Shown in pieces: positions 14,301 to 29,224 of a DNA stretch of 64,000 nt (position 1 is the first letter of the stretch; each line of letters begins with the position of its first letter). The notes beneath the pieces are model-generated. The model searched no databases. It was not told where the DNA came from and saw only the letters and a program-made list of their open reading frames with translations. The DNA comes from Anas platyrhynchos (lineage: Eukaryota; Chordata; Aves; Anseriformes; Anatidae): positions 61,809,501-61,873,500 of the forward strand of contig NC_092589.1 of assembly GCF_047663525.1 (NCBI RefSeq). Direction: 5' to 3'. A program made the translations under genes and the position numbers.

Positions 14301-15479
14301 TGAGAATCAGAGGAAGAGAGCTCACAAATTATGATTACCATGCAGGCTGTGGGAGCCTTTCACCTTCCTGAAGGGCAAGAGGGGAAAGTTTCTGTGCACC
14401 CAGCAAGCACTGCCAGGCAGGACTAACACCCGTCCCCTGCAGATGAAGAATCCCCCCAAACAGCAAGTCTTGAGGGAGACAAATTTCCACAGGCCAGCAG
14501 CTGCTGAAAGTGTTTCAAACAGCATAGGCCCACGCTGGTAATGTGCCTGTTTGTTGAAGATGAACTGAATCACATCCCTATAGGACCCTAAGGTTACCCA
14601 TACCTGCCTCATACAGGCAAGCCAGCCCACTCTGCCCTTATGCCTGCATCGCCTAAGGGTCTGTCAGTCTGTGTCTTTCTGCATTTCTCACCTCCCCACA
14701 GCAGGACCCTGGTCTGAATGCTGGCACGGTGAGGAGGCTGATGAGAGCCTGCTCACCTGGTGCTACTTTTACGTGGAACCGAGCCATTTGGCAGCGTCAC
14801 GCTTCATATTACATTACAAAATCCAATCGTCTCTCTCTCTTCTTTTCTTCTTACCAGCAAGCAGCAGGTCCTGGGGCTTTGTGAGTTGGTTAAATTCTGT
14901 GAGCACAGACCCAGCACCATGCCACTCAGACAGGTAATATCAGAACGAATGCCTCAGCCCCAGGTCCATGTAGCTCAGCATACGGGGTTCCCAGCACCAG
15001 CTAACAGTCCCCTGCTAAGGCTGACAGCAGGAACAGGCAACTGGTCAGTGATTCGCCCCCAAAACACCCCTGGCTTCCGGGCGTTCGTTCGCGGTTGAGG
15101 AACATTCTGGGTCAGGCACACTGCCTTTGTACTCCACTGCCCTCAAGTATTCTTTTGTCATTCATTCACCCAGCCATTACCCAACCCACCCACACTTCGG
15201 TGTGCGCACATCCTGCAGCGAGCTGTTCCGCAACTGTTCCTACTGCCGGTGTGGAGTCTCCGTTTACTTTTGCATTTTGCATGTCCACCTTTTACTTTAT
15301 TCATTTGTCTTTGAAAAAGCATAAATTTTTTATTTGGAAATTTTAGAAGCTCGGGACAATTTGTCAGAATTGTAATCTCGGGGCGAAACGTAATGGGAGT
15401 GAGAAATATTATTGCAATTATTTTCGCTCTTCTCTTGCCTTTACTTATCAGCGCCTATACAAACTCCCGATGCAAACCC
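11336..15479. other. SGK1 upstream region, no gene recognised
   Basis: Non-coding DNA that becomes more GC-rich from about 14.3 kb toward the SGK1 island. It has a T19 tract at 13475-13493. No exon resembling the remembered far-upstream SGK1 isoform exons was recognised. Two TGTTCC half-sites at 15224 and 15235 are noted but not called. Confidence 0.6.
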
Positions 15480-15989
15480 TTGCAGTTTGGCGACCTTTGC
15501 ACAATGCCCGACCCTTTTCCAGAACAGCCGGCCCTCGAGTAACGGGATGCCTCTTGGCCACCTTTCCTTTGCTTGAGCTCCGTCTTCCGTTCCAACTGCA
15601 GCCATCACCGTCAGGAAAAGCTTTAAAACGCGATTTTGGGGGCTTGCTAAGCGCATCCCGGGCTCCTGAGACCCGGCTTTGGCAGCTGACAACCTCCCAC
15701 CGCACCGAGCCGCCGAGTACCCGGTGCGGAGGCGGACAAGTGCGTGTGTGTAGGGGGGGCGAACCGACGGCCGGACAGACGGACGGACGGCCGGACAGCG
15801 GTGTCCCGAGCCGGGCGGCGGCCGGGGGGGCGCCGCCGGGGCGCTGCCGGCGGAAGGCGCTGGGGGCCGTGCCCGGCCCGGCGCTATCCGGCCGGCGGGG
15901 AAGCGCTGCCGGCAGCCGCGGCTCGGCGCCCGGGGGCGGGAGCGGACCCGGGGCCGCCTCCTCCGCCCGCCTTGGCTCGGGGCCCGGCC

Positions 15990-16035
15990 GGGGAAAGGAG
16001 GGGAACGGGGATGGGGACGGGGACCGGGGGGGGGG
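15990..16035 (+). promoter_or_regulatory. G-quadruplex motif upstream of the alternative SGK1 start
   Basis: Five separate GGGG tracts plus one G10 tract occur within 46 nt, separated by spacers of 2-6 nt. The cluster lies about 190 nt upstream of the TATA-like box, with the G-rich strand on the coding side. Confidence 0.7.
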
Positions 16036-16226
16036 TCCCGGTGCGCGGCGGCTCGCAGCGGGTGCGGGCAGCGCCTCCTGGCGCCGCCGCGGGGCCGGGG
16101 CGGGTGTCGGAGGGCAGGGCAGGGCCGGCCCCCCCGCGGCGGGGTGTGCGCGGCTGCCGCTGATGACAGTAATTTTGAGGGCGATGTTGCAACGGGGCAG
16201 AGTGTGCGGGGCGGCCCGTGTCCGCG

Positions 16227-16233
16227 TTTATAA
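16227..16233 (+). promoter_or_regulatory. TATA-like box for the alternative SGK1 first exon
   Basis: TTTATAA stands out inside otherwise GC-rich sequence, with its end 174 nt upstream of the 16407 ATG. A start site near 16258-16263 would give a 5' UTR of about 145 nt. A TGATGACA element resembling AP-1/CRE sites lies at 16161-16168, about 60 nt upstream. Confidence 0.5.
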
Positions 16234-16406
16234 CGCTCCCGGAGCGCCCTCGGCACCGCGATCCTAAGCGGGGCAGCGGCAGCGGCGCCCGGCCCCTCCG
16301 CCCCCCCCTCCCACCCCCGCCGCCTCCCCCTGCCCCCGGGCCGGGCACTCGGCCGGCCTCAGCCCGCCCCCGGCTGCTGAGCGCAGAGCACGGCCCCGCG
16401 GCGGAG

Positions 16407-16440
16407 ATGAGGGGCAAGGAGGAGAAGTCGTCGCTCAAAG
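16407..16440 (+). CDS. SGK1: SGK1 alternative first coding exon (MRGKEEKSSLK isoform)
   Basis: This 34-nt coding segment starts at an ATG with G at -3 and encodes MRGKEEKSSLK plus one base, then meets a GTGACG donor at 16441. The phase (one base carried over) matches canonical exon 1, so it can splice to 17793 and read LK-AFMKQRRMGL. From memory, a described mammalian SGK1 isoform enters the same exon with a similar KEE...LK-AF ending, which supports homology. The resulting protein would be about 417 aa with an unchanged kinase domain but without the hydrophobic GMVAIL segment. A TATA-like box lies 174-180 nt upstream of the ATG. No transcript evidence is available here. The donor is weaker than the GTAAGT sites of most other exons. 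Confidence 0.7.
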
Positions 16441-16445
16441 GTGAC

Positions 16446-16480
16446 GGGGGGCACCGGGGGACACGGGGGGGAGGAGGGGG
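16446..16480 (+). promoter_or_regulatory. G-quadruplex motif immediately after the alternative exon donor
   Basis: G6, G5, G7 and G5 tracts with short loops begin five nucleotides after the exon boundary at 16440. The G-rich strand is the sense strand, so the motif would also be present in the pre-mRNA next to the 5' splice site. Confidence 0.7.
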
Positions 16481-17390
16481 CGTGAGGGGCGCCGCGACCC
16501 GCGGCAGGTTGTGCGGGGCACCGGGGGCTGTGGCAGAGCCTGGGGTTTCTTTTTTTTTTTCGCCTTTCTTTTCTCTTTTCTCTCTTCAATTTCTGCCTCC
16601 GCTGATAGCGGCGGTTTTGGCGACAGGCGCGAGGAAAGCGACAAGTGGGAGCAGGCAGAGCCCCAGCAGCCGCTCCCCTCGCCCCTGCCCTTCCCGGCGC
16701 CGCTGCGCCCGCACTGGGGCGCCAGGGATCCCCCCCCCCCCATCTCCCGGAGGGACCCCGACCCCTTTCCCTCCTTCTTCCAGCGCTGTAAGGCGCTTTT
16801 GGAGACCTGCGCCCACCTCGCTGGGTGCCCCTGCTGCTGTCACCCCCCGAGGTGCGGCCGGCTGCCAAGGGATGCTGCCCAGCGGCAGGCTGGTGTTGGG
16901 CACGGGGGGGCACGGCAGCGGTGCCCCACGCACCGTGATCCCGAGTGGTCGTGGATAGGGAAAGCAAAAGGGAAAGCAATTTCTCCCCTCCTTCCCCTTT
17001 TTTTTCTTTTTTCTTTTTTTTTTTTTTTTTTGATGTTTGCACTGGTGCACTTGTCATCTCCCCACCACTTCCAGCAGCAGACCTCTCAGCCCTTTCCTCC
17101 CCCCGCCTCCAAGTTCAGCGAACCGGGATTTATTTATTTATTTTCCCTTACGTTTTCCCCTTTTTTGGCATTAAAGAAAAAAAAATTTTTTTTTTTTGGT
17201 TCGCTTTTGTGCTTTTGTTTGTTTTCCTTTTCCCTTTCGGTAACGGCCCGGCCGGGATCAGGGCAGCGCACAGAAGGGACATTTGTTTGTTTTAATGCAA
17301 ACCGGGCAGGAAATCTTGTTCTCCGGAGCGGGGAGCGGGGAGGGGGGGGAATCAGTCTCCCGGGGCCGGCAGCGGGGCGGCGCCGTTCAT

Positions 17391-17434
17391 CCCCCCCCCG
17401 ACGGCCCCGGAGGCGGCCCCCCGGGGGGGGGGGG
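17391..17434. repeat. C9 and C6G12 homopolymer block upstream of canonical SGK1 exon 1
   Basis: A C9 run at 17391-17399 is followed by C6 directly joined to G12 at 17417-17434. Such runs are prone to sequencing and assembly error and can form hairpins or quadruplexes close to the promoter. Confidence 0.75.
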
Positions 17435-17455
17435 ACGATCGGCGCCGCCCCTCTC

Positions 17456-17515
17456 CGGTCCCGCCCCGCTCCGCCGCCACTTAAGCGCTGTCGGGGGCCG
17501 CTCCGGGGCAGTGCG
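17456..17515 (+). promoter_or_regulatory. Candidate core promoter of canonical SGK1 exon 1
   Basis: CCCGCCCCGCTCCGCCGCC Sp1-type boxes are followed by CTTAAG at 17480-17485, a weak TATA-like motif about 90 nt before the ATG. A start near 17512 would give a 5' UTR of about 60 nt. This is inference from motif position only. Confidence 0.35.
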
Positions 17516-17573
17516 GTGCTGGTCGCAGTCGGCTCCTTGTCCCGGCATCTTTTCCCCTTCCAAGCCCAGAGCA

Positions 17574-21958
<4,385 letters not shown>

Positions 21959-22220
21959 ACATTTTTCTTTCTTTCCCTTTTTAATAATAATAATTATTAT
22001 TTTTGGTTTTGTTTGGCCTGCTGGTGGAATTGCCAGTTGACCAGTCATCTTGAAACAGAATTTGCACATTTCCACCATGGCAGCTTTGCAGCCTTAATTT
22101 CAACTACACTGTTCGCTGGAAGCTTTTTTGAAGAGCACATCACTCTCTGAATGAGCGTTACAGGCTTTTCATTTCCATTTGTTCTTCCCCCAAAGTGGTG
22201 CTGTCTCCTTGGGAAAGAAA

Positions 22221-22226
22221 AATAAA
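22221..22226 (+). terminator. Candidate proximal poly(A) signal of SGK1 (AATAAA)
   Basis: A canonical AATAAA sits 263 nt after the SGK1 stop codon. Use of it would give a short 3' UTR lacking most U-rich elements. No transcript evidence is available. Confidence 0.3.
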
Positions 22227-23006
22227 AGTGACTGCTGCCATAGGCTGCTACAGCAGACTGTAGGAATAAGAACAAGCAGTTTTGAAATCATGCTCTGAAA
22301 AGCCTTGCCTGAAGATCTATCCGCACGTGATGAGGATTTTATGAAATGTGCCTTTTTCTGATGAGATCTTGTTAGCTCCAAAGCTTTCCCTGTTGCAGAG
22401 TGTGTTTCTTAGTTCATTTATGTGGGTTTACTATGTGAACAAATGGTATGCGTGTGGTCTGCGTACTACAGATGGACTTAGTGTAAAGCATCAATGTGAC
22501 ACTTGCAGGATACCACAATGTGGGGCATTGTTTGTTTCTTCCATATTTGGAAGATAAATTAAGTGTAATTTTGAAATTTTTTTTGTAAATCTATACAGTC
22601 AACTAAAATTATTGAAATGGGCTCACAATTACTTGTATCCAAATGCTTGAAGAAAGCATTGCTGCTATGAAAAGATTTCTATTTTTAGAAAGGGTTTTTA
22701 TGGACCAAAATGCCCCAGCTGCAGTCAGTCAAAGCTGTTGGTTTCTTTCTTTATTTCTCTTTCCTTTTTTTTTTCCTTTCTTTTTGTTTAAAAGATGTCG
22801 TCTGTAAAATGGGCATTATTTATGGTTTTGGGGGTTTTTCATTCGTAATTGTATGTATTGTAAAAAAGATCTGTACATTCAGTTGTAACTCTAGATGTAT
22901 ATTTAAACTTACAGACTTACTTGTAATGTATACTATCATTGTAATGTAATATAATTAACATGGTTATATGTATCATATTTTTTTGTGACCAAACCCATTG
23001 GTTTGC

Positions 23007-23012
23007 AGTAAA
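23007..23012 (+). terminator. Candidate distal poly(A) signal of SGK1 (AGTAAA variant)
   Basis: The AGTAAA hexamer is followed by a T-rich stretch at about 23037-23051, suitable as a downstream element, so cleavage is expected near 23025-23035. The position fits the remembered length of vertebrate SGK1 3' UTRs. A genomic A19 tract at 23075-23093 follows and could mislead 3'-end mapping by internal priming. Confidence 0.55.
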
Positions 23013-25299
23013 ATCTTGAAAAATACATCCATGAAGTCTCATTTCTCTTTTAAAACAAAGGTTTTCTCCTTTTTAAAAAAAAAAAAAAAAAAATCAGCTG
23101 CCAATTAGCAAGGATACCTGCATCACTTTGCTTAGGTGTGTGATGATTATTTTGTCAAGCTGCACATATACATGCTGTTTGCCAAAATACTTGGTCTTCT
23201 AAATGTGGGTGGGTATACATTGGTTTGGGCTCCCTTTGTGGGAGCATCATGGGTTCTCAAGGACTTTCTCTACCTCTAGCAAAGTGATGGTACTGCTCCC
23301 TGGTGTAGACAAAGCTTAACTACACTTAAAGAATTAACTCATTAGGACAGTTGTATAACAAAGACTTGAGCTATTTTACTACTACGCTGCAGACATGCTA
23401 AAAGTAGGTTTTTCTAAGGCTAGTGGAAGCTCCCTATTTGGGCATCTGTCTGGGAGCATTGAACATTGCTGCTATAATGTGTATGATGCACCCTGAAATC
23501 CCCTCCTATAGCGGGAGGGCAGATTTCACCAACTCATTACATGCTTACTTGGATGGGGTATGCATTTTGTGAAAAACTGAGCTGTTAAATACAGGTTTTT
23601 TATTACTGACTACAGCTGGGTGGCTTGCAAGAGGGAGTTGCTGTCTTGTTTCAGTCAAGAATTAAGCTTCTGGGGTGATCCCATTCAATTTCTTTTTCTG
23701 CATGGTGATGGATGGCTTCCTTCTATTAGGGACTGCGTGCCTGCACCTTATTTACAGCTTCCATTGTCTGCTGGTTATTGCAGTTGGTGGTCTTAGCAAT
23801 TTGGAGAATCAAAATGAGCAGTTGCTCAGAATAACCTGGACAGAGTCTGCTGTAGCTCATGTCACTGCAATAATGGAAGTGTAAGCAAAGTTCTCATAGG
23901 GATGGTATTTCTGTTCATTATGTTTCTGAGATAAAAACATGCAGTAATTTTCCATCTTTTATTATCTGCTGGATGAAGGAACAACAACAACAAAAAAAAA
24001 GTGTTTTCACCTATAAATCGTGTCTCTGGGAAACCACCCTCACAGTTGAAAATGCTTAGTTATAGCAGCCAAGAAACCCCTCTCCTTTCAGATCATGTTA
24101 GGATATGAAAGAAATGTAGCTGCCTCCCCCTCAGACTTCAGCAACCTTCAAATTCATAAGTTCAGTAACTCTTTGAATAGCTTGTTGACAGGCCTTGCAA
24201 AGTTTTCCACTGCTATAATGTGCCTGAAACATCTTTTGTGTTGATGCCTTCTAGGACAGAGGTGTTAAAATATAAAGTACTAATTTGCTTCTATAGAAAA
24301 TGAAACTGCACTTGCTACGCCACACAGTTTTGTGATATGCATTATCTTTGCCTTACATTTCCCACTCATTAGCAAGGTGCTGCATGTAGATATGCGAACA
24401 GAAACGTGCAGCCTTAACGTAACAAAATGTTAAATACTTTCTACCAATTTTAATAAAAATCCACTGGAGGTATTAATAATGAAGAAACGTGGAACTTCAG
24501 TGACTCAGAGCTGTACCATGGGTGCATTTTGTCTTTGCCAAGTACATAGCAAAATTTTAATGGGTAACTTTTAAAAAAACAATCAGTCTGATTGTAATTT
24601 TAACTGTTTTACTGTGCATAGGCTCGTTATGTTGCTGCTGCTTTGTGCAAAAGTCTGCAACTGTTAGCAATGCATATTCAACACAACGCCTCCATTTTCA
24701 GTGTAGCAAAGGTGAATAATTTGCCTGTGTTTTTATATGCCTGGTGTTAACATACTACAGGCATGCCTAAAGGGAGACAGTCTGTGGTAGTCAGCTGTGC
24801 TATAACTGCCACTGGCTTGGGTAGCTTTAGGTAGCAGAACAGTTGACCCAATGAGCCTTAAATCAAACATTATATTGTATTCTGTCCAGTAAGTGCCATA
24901 GGGCCCTCTTACATTCCCTGGACGGAGTGTATTGATGGTACATACAAACATACACAAATTCAGACATTTCACATAGTTCATTCTGTATCACTTATCTTTA
25001 TGCACCATAAGTCACATATCACTTCATGAACCTTAGGAAGTTAATTGAAGCTTCCTGGTGATTATGGTATTCTTCTTATGCTCCATGTATAATCAAGAAA
25101 GTGGCAGGTACTTTCTGGAGGGTGGTGTGTACCTTAAGAGAGTCAGGCAGGAAATGCCTTTTTCTCCTCCAAAAGGTTTTCACATTGTATTCTATGACCA
25201 TCTTCCATACACTTCTCATAAAGAGTCTGCAGAAATTAATTAAGAAAAACAAGACTCTTGTAATGCTTTGCAAGTAGAGTGAAAAATTTCTACTGGCAG

Positions 25300-25337
25300 A
25301 TACCAGGAAAAATAAATAAATAAATAAATAAATAAAA
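25300..25337 (+). repeat. (AAAT)n microsatellite
   Basis: About eight to nine uninterrupted AAAT units. Confidence 0.9.
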
Positions 25338-26061
25338 GGGGGGACATGGCTCAGAAAAGAGCTTTGTGTGGTGGTTCTAATTAGGCATCTTACCTAGGGT
25401 ACCTAAAATGAGGTGAGATGAATCCTGGCCCATCTGCACTCTTCTACGAAGTGAAATCAAATATTTAACATTACTCTCCTATTTTACTGTAGCTCTACAG
25501 ATGTTCATGTGATACCATATGGCTATAGTTGTCCCTGGTAGATCTAGCAAAATGGCTTATAGTAATGATGGTTTCTGATACCTCCCACATTCACTGTTTC
25601 TGATGTCAAGACCAACATATAAAGACTGAGATAAAATTTTCCATGCTGGCTGGAACTGCCTCTGGAAAGTTTCTGTAAAAATGCTTCCAAAACTGCTTTC
25701 CAAAAATGAGAGTAAACAAAGAAAAAAAAAAAAAAAAGTGTGTCCTTTGAAAAATAAAACTTTAAACAGATAGTGCAGATACGTGCTGCATTTATTTTTT
25801 GAATCAGAGACAATCTGGCCAGCAGATTGCTTTATTATCAGGTAAGGCATGAGATGAAAGTTTTCTCTGGGAGACTGAAGTTCATCAGTTTTTTTTCTGT
25901 AAAGGTATGGGTACTGCAATAATGTTGTATAACCACTACACATTTCCATTTGGTCACCTGCAGTCATGACATAAATTTTACAACCTTCAGTGTTTGGGAG
26001 CCCTGAAGACCTCAGGGGTCTATTGTTTATTCAGGAGTTTCCTCCTACTCCCATGTGCCTG

Positions 26062-26083
26062 AATAATAATAATAATAATAAAA
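26062..26083 (+). repeat. (AAT)n microsatellite
   Basis: About seven AAT units. Confidence 0.9.
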
Positions 26084-29000
26084 GGTGTAGTCATGGGGGA
26101 AAGTGGACCTCTGTGCTTCTCTACAGATTTAGTATAGCATAAAGTACCCGACTGTGAGCTTGCCTGGTGCTGTGCTGCCAATCTGATGTCAGGACCATAG
26201 CCAGGGCTGAAGGCAATCAATGTCCATGTCCTTGAGGTCCCTGATCTTTGTACATGGTACCACTGACTGAAAGTGTGGTGGCACTTTCCTGTGTGGCTTG
26301 CCTGGACCTGGCCGGGAAATCCCTTGAACCTTTTTCACCACTTGTGCCAATATTTGGTTATGTGAGATCCTCAAACGATAGCTGCCCACAGCTGAAGGCC
26401 CCCCCTTCAGCCACGCTGCCCAGCTGGAGCCCTCTGCTCCCCGGCTTTACCCCCTGTCGGGTCCCATGGCAGCAGGTGCCCTGGCTGTCACAGTCCACCT
26501 GGACCAAGAGTGACACCGTGTGGTCATGGCCGTGCAGCGCTCCCGAGGAGAAGGAAGCCTGAGCGGCCATGAACACTCAGTAGCAAAAGGGGCCTGTAGC
26601 TTCTGGAGCTGGGAAATGGTGTCCTTCTACACCTGGGTTATCAATTGCTTTACCCTACTGTTAAGTAAGGCACAGGAGTGATCTCATAACTCCTGTTCCT
26701 GTTCCTCACAGGCTTCGCCTCCTGGTGACAGGTGTCTTTCTTTCCCCAAGCTATATAGGCCTCAGCCAGCCTCGATGAACTCTTCATTTGGTCAGGTGCA
26801 GGCTCCTCTGCAAGATCCCTCTCTCTGGATCCACCAGCTTTTGAGATGCACCCAGCTGACACAAGAGTTTCCTCCATTTCATTAAACACAAGAGTTCCCT
26901 ACATTTTAGTGTTTTGGTGCACAGACTGCCAACTGCTTATAAAGCCAGTGCTCAGTCCTTCCCTGTCCTCTAGTGAGTAGGCCTAAGCTGCAATGGGCAA
27001 GAGCAACATACACCATGCCCATGGGCTCCTTCAGTAGCTCCTGATTTTGGAAGATCAAACAGTAAGGAAATGGGCTACAGCCTGGGCCAATTTGTTTGAT
27101 CAGGATCTGTTCACTGAATCAGCTTTCCCCACCATGCTGGAGGACGTGAGGCATGCAGTGGTTTGTGAAAGAAACTGCATTTTTTTTTTCTGCATTTATG
27201 CAGAAAAGATATCCCACACTTCAGGCCATCTCTTATGAATGTAGTATGTGAAGCACACAAATAAGTGGTTTATAGGATAAGGCCTAAGCCTTCTTAGACT
27301 TCATCCCTCTTTTTCAGTACTCATAAACATCTCTCCCATTCTTTAGAGTCTGTCATAATGACTGTTCCCTGGTGGCTTGATACTGAGAATTTCTACACTG
27401 GTATTTTTTTAAGTTAGAAAACAAACTTCATTTTAGTATACTGAAGTAGAGATATAGTAGAGAGACCAAACAGGTTCAAAAATATATTGTAAGTCAATTA
27501 TCATTTTTTTGCTGTTCCCAGGGAAATCATTTCATTAATTCAGGTAAATGAACACACCGCTCCGAAGACAGCTGTGCAGTTAGCCTCTCTCCAAATACAA
27601 AGTAAATGCCATTCAGTAAAGTTTCCTGCTAAGAACCATGCTGTAGCTATTCAGCTATATATGCTCAATATAGCCTTTATGTGGATTTGAATGAAATTAA
27701 TAGATGTCATACAACATACTGTAGTTAATGATTGACTGAGCTGAGGTACACCAATAAGAAATAGAGATCTGTGTGTATACAGGGGCCTAGCTTTTCTGAA
27801 GGCACAAAATAATGCATTGATTACTTTTAAGTGGCAACCACACAACAACCTATGGGCAAGACTTCATTGGATTATGGTAAAGGGGGTCTCAGATGTGACT
27901 TTTATTTCCAGATTTGGGTCCAAATTTTCTTAGTGCTCCAGGCCACTTGGCTTCAGGATTGGGATCACACTACATATCCTGGGCTAGATGCCATTCTTAA
28001 ACTCAAGATCCAGAGGGTGGTGGTGTAGGTACAAGCAATTTGTCCACCAAGGTGGACAAATAAAGTTGTAATTTATTGATGTATTTTCATAGTTTGGTTG
28101 TAAAGTTATAATTTACCGAGGTATTTTAAAAATATATGTGTAGACTTGGACAAAACCTTATTAAGAAACATTTCTGTTTGATAAGTAGTTATCCAACTAT
28201 TATTTTATTCAACCCTGAATACAGAATATTATCTCACTGAGGCATTGAGCCACGCTTCAGTTAACAGTGTATGGCTACATTAATTAAATCATATCACTTT
28301 GTGAGTCAGACATGAGCCAGTTGCCCAGTCTCCCTTTACAGAGAGAAACAGGCAACCAGGGAGATCAACTGTTCTCTGACTTGTAAATGCAGTCAGAGAA
28401 AACAGATAACCTTCCCCACCTCCCCAAATGATCATTCAGTATGTAAACATCTTGTTCAACATACATGTATATTTAGCGAGTCACATCTTAGGCACGTGGG
28501 ACTGATATCAAAAGGATGTAGAACTAACTGGAAATGCTGCTCACTCAGGAGTTGAAGTATTTCACCTTTGCAGATGCAGATCCATCTTGCAAACAATTAA
28601 AACTTAAATAAAAAAAAAATAAAGAAAAATTAAGTAAATAAATAAATAAAATCTGTATTTGTTTCAACTATCACTGCAAGCTAGTAGAAGGCTTATCAGA
28701 TGTGACTATTAATACACTTACAAAGCATGGATTTCAAAATTATCATTTACAGATAACTAGTGATATATTACTCCTTATTTTGTGGTCACTAAAAAGAAAT
28801 AGCAGCAATTGAGAATAAGGAGAAAACAAGAACAAGCATCCTATAAAATGAAAAGTGCTTGAGAACAAGAAATATGAAAAAAAAAAAAAAGGAGGAAAGA
28901 TATAAATTTTAAATTTCTAAAGCACCTATAACCTTGGCTGCCTGCCTTGAAATATACATGATATATTAAAAATTAATAATATGACATTGCATCTCTTGGC

Positions 29001-29224
29001 ATATTGCCATCATGCAAAATATTGTGACAGATAATGGTGGAGACCTGGAACTAGATAAGGTGCTGGAAATAAATAAGATGCTGGGGCACTACATTAGGAA
29101 ATAATTTGCAGCATTTTCCACAGAGAAGTAATTCTTGTATGAAATAATGTCAAAATCTGCATAGAGTTATACTAAGTCATGTAAATTTTTAAACCTCATC
29201 CTGACCCATTTATAGATGCACTAT

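Larger units (their letters stand above)
21959..23030 (+). other. SGK1: SGK1 3' untranslated region
   Basis: About 1.07 kb from the stop codon to the presumed cleavage site. It is AT-rich, with a UUAUUAUUAUU-like block at 21981-22002 and long U-rich stretches near 22740-22780, consistent with an unstable immediate-early type mRNA. An AATAAA at 22221-22226 could serve as a proximal poly(A) signal. The distal end is set by the AGTAAA at 23007-23012. The end is inferred, not proven. Confidence 0.75.
23031..29220. other. Intergenic between SGK1 and the first large CR1
   Basis: AT-rich non-coding DNA with an A19 tract (23075-23093), (AAAT)n at 25300-25337, (AAT)n at 26062-26083 and A-rich repeats at 28610-28651. 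A somewhat GC-richer patch at about 26360-26570 shows no recognised coding content. Confidence 0.6.

Noticed and set aside
15224-15240. Two TGTTCC half-sites 11 bp apart, upstream of SGK1, considered as a glucocorticoid response element
   Set aside because: They are direct rather than palindromic and not spaced by 3 nt. SGK1 is glucocorticoid-induced in mammals, but these sites do not meet the consensus.
1-16200. Search for the far-upstream exons of long SGK1 isoforms
   Set aside because: No segment resembling the remembered N-termini of the long mammalian isoforms was found. They may lie left of the window.
15441-16438. Long open frames on both strands within the CpG island (for example 271 codons on minus, 265 on plus)
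   Set aside because: Low-complexity Pro/Arg/Gly/Ala products overlapping in several frames, as expected from GC-rich DNA with few stops. No family features and no splice-phase link except the short MRGKEEKSSLK segment.
26360-26570. GC-richer patch with overlapping open frames on both strands
   Set aside because: Frames are short, there are no convincing splice sites or known motifs, and CpG density is modest.
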